64,000 nt of DNA, taken from contig NC_047065.1 of the NCBI RefSeq assembly GCF_902459465.1, positions 13,369,634 to 13,433,633 on the forward strand, in the 5' to 3' direction. Below are positions 57,908-64,000 of this stretch, piece by piece (position 1 is the first letter of the stretch; each line of letters opens with the position of its first letter). The DNA comes from Asterias rubens. Lineage: Eukaryota; Echinodermata; Asteroidea; Forcipulatida; Asteriidae. The notes under the pieces were generated by a model. The model was not told the origin of the DNA. It made no database searches and was given only the letters and a program-made list of their open reading frames with translations. Made by a program: the position numbers and the translations under genes.

Positions 57908-58268
57908 TTAAAGCCATTGGACACTTTCGGAACAGAAAAAAAAGTTCACTGATTTACAAAAAAGTACAGGGTTTACAGAAGGTAATAGTGAAAGACTTCT
58001 CTTGAAATGTTATTACATAAAATGCTTTACTTTTTCAGAAAACATTAAAACAATATTATCAATTCTCGATATCGAGAATTACGGATTCAGTTTAAACACA
58101 TGTCATGACACGGCGAAACGTGCGGAAACAAAGGTGGGATTTCCCGTTATTTTCTCCCGACTCCGATGACTGATTGAGCCAAAAATTTTACAGGTTTGTT
58201 ATTTTATATTTAAGTTGTGATACACGAAGTGTGGGCATTATTGGACAATACTGTTTACCGAAAGTGTT
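57908..58268 (-). mobile_element. TTAA element family B, copy 5
   Basis: Left TTAA and AGCCATTGGACACTTTCGG intact, centre AATTCTCGATATCGAGAATT perfect. The last dozen bases are replaced by a G-family fragment. Confidence 0.88.
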
Positions 58269-58331
58269 GTACGAGTTACTCATTCTAACTTAGGACTAAC
58301 TCTAGTCCCAACTCTTTGTGAAATCGACCCC
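58269..58331 (+). mobile_element. Element G fragment
   Basis: Holds CTAACTTAGGACTAACTC and AACTCTTTGTGAAATCGACCCC, joined to the broken end of a family B copy. Confidence 0.65.
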
Positions 58332-58332
58332 T

Positions 58333-58480
58333 GGACACTATTGGTAATTACTCAAAATAACAATCTTACTTGGTTAACGAGCAATGGAGAGCTGTTGATA
58401 GTTTAAAGCATTGTGGTAAACGGCTCCCTCTGAAGCAATGTAGTTTTTGAGAAAGAGGTATTTGAACATTTTCATCAAAA
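58333..58480 (-). mobile_element. TTAA element subfamily A2, left half
   Basis: From CTGGACACTATTGGTAATTAC to GAGAAAGAGGTATTTGAAC. The right part is replaced by unrelated sequence. Confidence 0.7.
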
Positions 58481-58723
58481 ACATAATGTGTTAAAGGTTG
58501 CAGGGGAGCGTGGGCACAGTACAGCAAATTGAAAAATGATTAAAAACTGTGCGGGTGTTGTCAATTCAAGTACGTTGGTAATTGTCGGAAGTTTTTCCTG
58601 TCGCAAGAACCCGGAGAAACATATTCAAACTTTCACGGCCTATTACCTGCTAAATATATCCTTCAACACAATCAATTAGTGTGTGCACGCAAGGGAACAT
58701 TGGTAAAGTGTCCATGTCTTTCT

Positions 58724-59006
58724 TTAAAGCCATTGGACCCTTTCGGTACAGGACAAAAAAAATTCACAGATTTACAAATAATTTACAGAAGGTAGTGGTG
58801 AAATACTTCTCTAGAAATATTATTCCATGAAATGCTTTACTTTTTGAGAAAACATTAAAACAATATCAATTCTCGATAGCGAGAATTACGGATTTATTTT
58901 AAACACATGTCATGACACGGCGAAACGTGCGGTTTTCCCCGTTATTTTCTCCCGACTCCGTGACCGATTGGGCCTAAATTTTCACAGGTTTGTTATTTTA
59001 TATATA
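58724..59006 (-). mobile_element. TTAA element family B, copy 6, truncated
   Basis: Starts TTAA AGCCATTGGACCC and ends at TTTGTTATTTTATATATAA, where a family C element begins. Confidence 0.85.
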
Positions 59007-59384
59007 AGGGACACGTTCCCTTTGATCGGGGAAGTTGGTGTATGAAAAGCGCTTGAAACCGTTTGTTCTAAAATGCATATGGTTAGAAAAGTAGTTTTAA
59101 AAGTAGAATACAATGATGCATAAGTATGCCTCGAAACTGCACGGTTTTCCTTTTACTTTGCGGACTATAACACGGTCGACCATTGTCTGGAGTCAAAACT
59201 TTAACTCCACAAAAAAACGTGCCGTTTTAGTTTTCGACGTAAACGGAGAACCACGCAATTTCGAAGCATATTTGTGTGGATTTTGTAATTTACATCTGTT
59301 TAACCATAATGCATTAAATAACAAACAGTTACACACGATTTCCATAGACCAAATCGCCCGCTCCAAGGCAACGCGTTCCTTTAA
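59003..59384. mobile_element. TTAA fold-back element family C, copy 2
   Basis: AGGGACACGTTCCCTTTGATC to CAAGGCAACGCGTTCCT, right TTAA 59381-59384. Arms match copy 1 but have diverged more from each other. Confidence 0.85.
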
Positions 59385-59612
59385 ATACAATGCATAGTTA
59401 CGATCAAACTCTTGTTGATGGTTGTTGAGTATTCTGTGTGACACGGGTAACGAAAAAGGTTTTCTCGAATGCTCCTATAAGAGTCTTGATTGTTTTCAAG
59501 TTTGATCGATTGTTACAACAACAAAAGTTGACAAGAGAGAAATAAATATCAACCGGTTGTACGAGCGAGCCAGCACTCGATGTAGGTCGGAATGATAAGC
59601 GCTCGTTTACAT

Positions 59613-59994
59613 TTAAAGGCACTGGACACGTTTGGTTATCACTCAAAATAATTATCATCATAAAACCTTTCTTGACTACGAGTAGTTGGGAGAGGTTGGT
59701 AGTATAAAACATTGTGAGAAACAGCTCCCTCTGAAGTGACGTAGTTTTCGAGAAAGAAGTAATTTTCCACGAATTTGATTTCGAGACCTCAAGTTTAGAA
59801 CTTGAGGTCTCGAAATCAAGCATCAGAAAGCACCCAACACCGTGTGACAATAGTTTTTTTTTCATTATTATCACACAACTTCTACGACCGATTGAGCTCA
59901 ATTTTTCACAGGTTTGCATTTTATGCATATGTTGAGATACACTAAGTGAGAAGACTGGTCTTTGACATTTACCAATAGTGTCCACTGTCTTTAA
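59613..59994 (-). mobile_element. TTAA element family A, first of a tandem trio
   Basis: Left end AGGCACTGGACACGTTTGG (A2-like), right end CCAATAGTGTCCACTGTCT. The right TTAA (59991-59994) is shared with the next element. Confidence 0.92.
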
Positions 59995-60184
59995 AGGCAC
60001 TGGACACGTTTGGTAATTGTCAAAGACGAGTATTCTCACTTTGTGTATCCCAACACATGCAAATACAATAACAAATCTGTGATGTTTTATACTATCAACA
60101 GCTCTCCGTTGCTCGTTAACCAATGAAGTTGTTATGTCAAAAATTATTTTTGGAGTGATAACCACTAGTTTCCAGTGCCTTTGA
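59991..60184 (+). mobile_element. TTAA element subfamily A2, second of a tandem trio
   Basis: AGGCACTGGACACGTTTGG to TTCCAGTGCCT in 194 bases; the middle is deleted. The junction with the third element is TTGA at 60181-60184. Confidence 0.88.
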
Positions 60185-60522
60185 AGGCACTGGACACGTT
60201 TGTCAAGAACGAGTATTATCACTTGGTGTCCCAACATATGCATAAACAAATGTGTGAAAATTTTGACTCATTTGGTCATCGAAGTTTCAGGAGAACAATG
60301 AAAGGAAAAAACACCCTTGTTGCACAAACTTGTGTGCTGTCAGATACCTAAAAAGGGTTGAAGCCTTTTAATATTTGAGTGAGAAACTACCTCCTTCTCA
60401 AAAACTATACGTTACTTATAAGGGAGCTGTTTTTCACATTAAAACTATCAACAGCTCTCCATTGCTCGTTATTACCGAGTACGTTTTTATGCTACCAACT
60501 ACTTTGAGTAATTACCAATGGT
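60181..60522 (+). mobile_element. TTAA element subfamily A2, third of a tandem trio
   Basis: Left end AGGCACTGGACACGTTTG; right side ends at AGTAATTACCAATGGTGTAG without the terminal block. Confidence 0.82.
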
Positions 60523-60605
60523 GTAGAAGAAGACACACTGAGCATTCAAAATGTAGAAGTCGGGTTACTATTTTGCAACAACAATGTTTGTATAAAAATG
60601 ACCAT

Positions 60606-61068
60606 TTAAAGGCAGTGGCATGGACACTATTGGTAATTACTCAAAATAATTATAAGCATAAAACCTTACTTGGTAGCGAGTATAGGGAGAGGTTGATAGT
60701 ATAAAACATTGTGAGAACGGCTCCCTCTGAAGTGCCATAGTTTTCTCAACATATTTTTGCTTAAAACAACAAACCTGTGAAAATTTGAGCTCAATTGGGC
60801 GTCGAAGTTGCGAAAAAATAATGAAAGAAACAAACACCACTGTCACACGAAGCCGGTGCTTTCAGATGCTTGATTTTTAGACCTCAAAATTTAATTCTGA
60901 GGTCTCGAAATCAAATTCGTGAAAAATTACTTCTTTCTTGAAAACTACATTACTTCAGAGGGAACCGTTTCTCACAATGTAGTAACAGCTCTCCGTTAAT
61001 CGTTACCAAGTAAGGGTTTATGCTCATAACTAATTTAAGTAATTACCAATAGTGTCCACTGCCTTTAA
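60606..61068. mobile_element. Chimeric family A element with two identical ends
   Basis: 60606-60745 is minus-oriented and 60746-61068 plus-oriented, so the terminus is the same on both sides and the outer 130 bases form inverted arms around an almost full plus-strand body. TTAA on each side. Confidence 0.85.
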
Positions 61069-61859
61069 ATAGTATAACATGAAAGGGCGAGGCGACACGT
61101 ATACAACTTGCACCTCATTTTGAATCATTGGAAAATATTGCGTTCCTTCTTTTTTCTTTTTCTTTGTTTCCTTCTTCTTTTCTAAATGACGTCGTGGTGT
61201 TGACTTTCATGAATCTTCCATTCGAACAGGCTCTCGTTTAAATAAGATCCGTCACAGGAAATTAAAAAAACAAATCATCAAATACCGATTCCATTTCGAA
61301 ACGAACACATGATAACAATCTCATTTATCATATATTTTAACGAGTGCGTGTTTCAAATTAGTTAATTATAATTTGTCTGTGATGTTCAGAGGACAATGCA
61401 ATATCTATAAGAAATTGATATTACAACGACGAATATCAAATCAATCAGACCTCTTTACCATTAGTAGCTTGTTAAAAACCTTCCCTCGGTGTATACTCTT
61501 TATAAATAACATGTTTTGTACAATCCCACGAAAGCTCAATGGTGTGCCCGAAATTTACATTAAAATTGTTGTTTTAATTAAAAGTGGTTTTCTACAAAGC
61601 TGTTTTAACGTCATGGTTAAGTTTGTTTCCCCGACCGCGTACGTTCACCTCACAAACGCGTACGTACGAACGTTTGTTTTACTTTTCTTTTCCGTGCTAA
61701 GCAATCATCTGTTCCTCGCTGACAAAGTTGTACAAAATTGGTTAAACAAAATGTGCGTAATATCCGTATAGTGAAGCGTAGGTACGGGTTTTGGACGCTT
61801 TGAAATAAAATTCAACTTGTACCCTTTATAACAGCTTGGTAGTTTTCTGTATAGGTCTA
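61069..61859. other. Intergenic with one unassigned open frame
   Basis: A 132-codon plus-strand frame (61373-61771) is hydrophobic and basic, AT-biased, and has no recognised domain. Left uncalled. Confidence 0.4.
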
Positions 61860-62180
61860 ATCCTTGCTCAAGGCAGTCGCATTATTCACTCCGAAAAAGA
61901 CGCCTTTGTAATCCCACCGGTATACACTGTGCGTGGTGCGTGTAATCACACCGCACGACCTACCCGTATACACACTGTCACATCGTACGATTACTGTGCA
62001 CAAGTCATCCGCACTCGTACCACTAACCGCATGCCGCGGCCTAACGGCCGACGCATGCGGATGTGTATGGGCCGTCGTGTCGTGCGATATGTGTTACGCA
62101 CAGTGTATCCGGGTAGGTTTTGTACAGAGCGGCGGTTTTTTTTTTGGAGTGATAATTCGACTGCCTTGAGCAAAGCTTTA
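61860..62180. mobile_element. Inverted-end element L
   Basis: Arms TTGCTCAAGGCAGTCG and CGACTGCCTTGAGCAA, continuing to CACTCC and GGAGTG. Inside are CRC/GTG-rich palindromic blocks such as CGCATGCCGCGG and CCGACGCATGCGG. Confidence 0.8.
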
Positions 62181-62673
62181 TAGGCCTAATGAAATGTCAA
62201 GGTAATAACTCAGCCGAGATCTTGGCACCAATTCCTTCCTCGCCATTCCAGACTGGACTTCCCCGTTAATCAGAGACTGAATAGAGTATCCGAGCTACCG
62301 TAATATCAACGCATCTCAGTTTGATAAAGTGGAGAATCAAATAAGTCACTTTTTATGAAACCAGAAAACATAATTTGCAAATCTTAGTGATTTATCGGGC
62401 ACGACACTCAGTGTAAAAACTAAACTATTACGTGTTTGGTCCTGAAATTTGCTGAAAATGTTAATAAATGAGTTCAACAAGAAAGTCTATTTTTTTTTTA
62501 AAGGTTACACAATTTTGTATTTTGTTGACATGTTCATATTTTTTTTCTTCAAAATCACCTTTATTACCCCCATGACAATCTTGTCGTCTCACCTATATTA
62601 GTTATTATTATTTATATCAGGCTTCCAGAGGCAAAAATATATCAGCGTATTGAACGCTGTGTCAGTAAAAGTT

Positions 62674-62714
62674 CCCGGATGGAGCAATATTGCTTCAATA
62701 TTGCTCCATCCGGG
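62674..62714. repeat. Short perfect palindrome
   Basis: CCCGGATGGAGCAATATT, 5-base spacer, then its complement. The AGCAATAT motif returns at 62780-62795. Confidence 0.85.
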
Positions 62715-62878
62715 CATTTTAACACTTGCACGCGCATCACACGCGGCGACTGATGCAACGCTCACCATGTTGGGTAAGTTCATAGAGCAATATATATAGC
62801 TCTATGGGTAAGTTAGATTTACGTGTATTAACGCCGCGTCGCCTAAAATGCGCACTTTTACTGCATAACGCACAGCAT

Positions 62879-63215
62879 AGTATACAAATATTGACTGCTT
62901 CGAGTGCTATGGTTAAAACTATGACTCCCGAGGTGATCCCCGGAGCGTTCTATTTTCCCAAGGCGAAGCCGAGGGAAAATAGACCGCTACGGGGATCACC
63001 GAGGGAGTCATAGTTTTTAACCATTGCACTAATAAAAGCAGTCAATGTTTGTTTTATAACACCCCAAACATTTCAATCTGAATACTGTACTATTATTATT
63101 AAGTTACAGACCTGAATGCTACAATCCACGGACGACGCGAATACAGATTGCAAACACTTTTACTGTGCTGCATGTAGTGTCGTGCAATCCGAAATGGTTA
63201 CAGACTATTAATTTA
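62879..63215 (+). mobile_element. Hairpin element E, copy 2
   Basis: Starts TACAAATATTGACTGC, has the palindrome at 62890-63048 around AAGGCGAAGCCGAGG, then the unique arm through CCACGGACGACGCGAATAC and GGATTGCACGACACTAC (as its complement) to TACAGACTATTAATT. It defines the element boundaries when compared with copy 1. Confidence 0.85.
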
Positions 63216-63590
63216 TCATCCTCGTACACCCAACGGACGTCTGGGTACTGCACGCCGTGTGCTAGTCTTCGGACTAGCGCATGGCAAACCGACGCACTAT
63301 CACACGGCCGTCGTCTAGCAAAACTAAGACATGTCATGTGACGCGCTCTAAACCAATGAGCAGGCAGAATACTTGCAAAGGGAGTTATAAAGTTATATAT
63401 AAAAACGCACAGTGAAATGGCCCACAGTATGACGCATTCAAGATTTTCAATAGCATTGAAATAGAAACAAAACATAATAAAATTGAATTGAAAATCTGGA
63501 ATCAGGTGAGCCAAAATAGTGTTGCTTTGATCAAGTCCTCAGCCTGATATAAATAATAATAATAATATTGGATTGATTTTTTCGGGGGAT
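63216..63590. other. Intergenic, no gene seen
   Basis: Follows the E element; contains CGGACTAGCGCATGGC-type short motifs and nothing else I can name. Confidence 0.45.
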
Positions 63591-63594
63591 ACAA

Positions 63595-63673
63595 GAATAT
63601 ATTGCACGAGCTATGACAATATTGCACGAGTCAAAGACGAGTGCAATATTGTCATAGCTCGTGCAATATATTC
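63595..63673. repeat. Palindrome with 33-base arms
   Basis: GAATATATTGCACGAGCTAT and onward pairs with ATAGCTCGTGCAATATATTC across a short loop holding CGAGTCAAAGACGAG. GTGCAAT is shared with the E and F elements. Confidence 0.85.
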
Positions 63674-63743
63674 CTTTATCCCCCTCAAAGCCATCCAATA
63701 TTATATAATTATTACATTTAATCGTCACATGGATACAAACACG

Positions 63744-63865
63744 AAGCCCTTTTGAGGTATGGCGGACGTGATAGGAGTGTACTGTTTGGTTTGGGTGTAT
63801 ACACACAAATTTACCCAAACATTTAATGGTGTAGCACTGTGTCCGCCATATCTCAAAAAGGCTTA
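63744..63865. mobile_element. Small inverted-end element M
   Basis: AAGCCCTTTTGAGGTATGGCGGA pairs with TCCGCCATATCTCAAAAAGGCTT (ends given in part). TTTGGTTTGGGTGTA and TTTACCCAAAC pair inside. Confidence 0.7.
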
Positions 63866-64000
63866 TTGGTGGGGTTTTTCCTTCAAGTTCTACCCCACCA
63901 AGTGTGTGAAAGCAGTGTACGACACCGGTGTGTAAAAGCACTGTACAATTTAAAAAAACAAAATTAAATGTTAAAACCTTTGTTTCCCAAAAATATTCTT

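Noticed and set aside
59404..60249. 281-codon minus-strand open frame, the longest in the window
   Set aside because: It runs through two TTAA elements and unique sequence between them, with no domain or splice context.

Overview
This is an animal nuclear genome window, AT-rich and loaded with repeats. Split genes with GT-AG introns, pol III-type short retroposons and many TTAA-flanked miniature elements point to a marine invertebrate. I infer an echinoderm, most likely a sea star, from the overall look of the repeats, but no marker in the window proves this. Most open reading frames are shadows of repeats; only two protein-coding loci can be supported.

Locus 1 (about 21.4-23.6 kb, + strand) is the 3' part of a cellular gene for a small retropepsin-like aspartic protease with an acidic, serine-rich C-terminal tail. 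Three exons are visible and the first exon is not found with confidence. The intron before the last exon appears to begin with GA instead of GT. A degenerate antisense copy of the gene's last coding stretch and the start of its 3' UTR lies at 20.5-20.7 kb. The introns hold a cluster of TTGCATATGCAA-type palindromes, a tRNA-derived SINE and a TTAA element.

Locus 2 (about 49.96-53.14 kb, + strand) is a complete three-exon forkhead (Fox) transcription factor of 420 residues, closest by eye to FoxQ1, with FoxH as the main alternative. Its forkhead domain is split by an intron. The domain is followed at once by CxxC-x9-CxxC where wing 2 normally lies. The C-terminal half is Ser/Pro-rich and acidic and carries a phosphorylation-dependent sumoylation motif. 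A TTAA element sits in the 3' UTR.

The rest is a dense mosaic of non-autonomous mobile elements. The main family (called A here, with a shorter relative A2) has about 28 copies and occupies by eye roughly 9-10 kb. It has TTAA target duplications, AGGCAGTGGACAC-type inverted ends and a central palindrome. Family B is its diverged sister; families C and N also have TTAA ends. Other elements with inverted ends (D, E/F, G-M and P), fold-back hairpins, tRNA-derived SINEs, tandem repeats, poly-C tracts and a 0.54-kb duplication bounded by 21-bp direct repeats fill most of the remainder. No transposase or reverse transcriptase gene was recognised, so these elements must be mobilised in trans, if at all.
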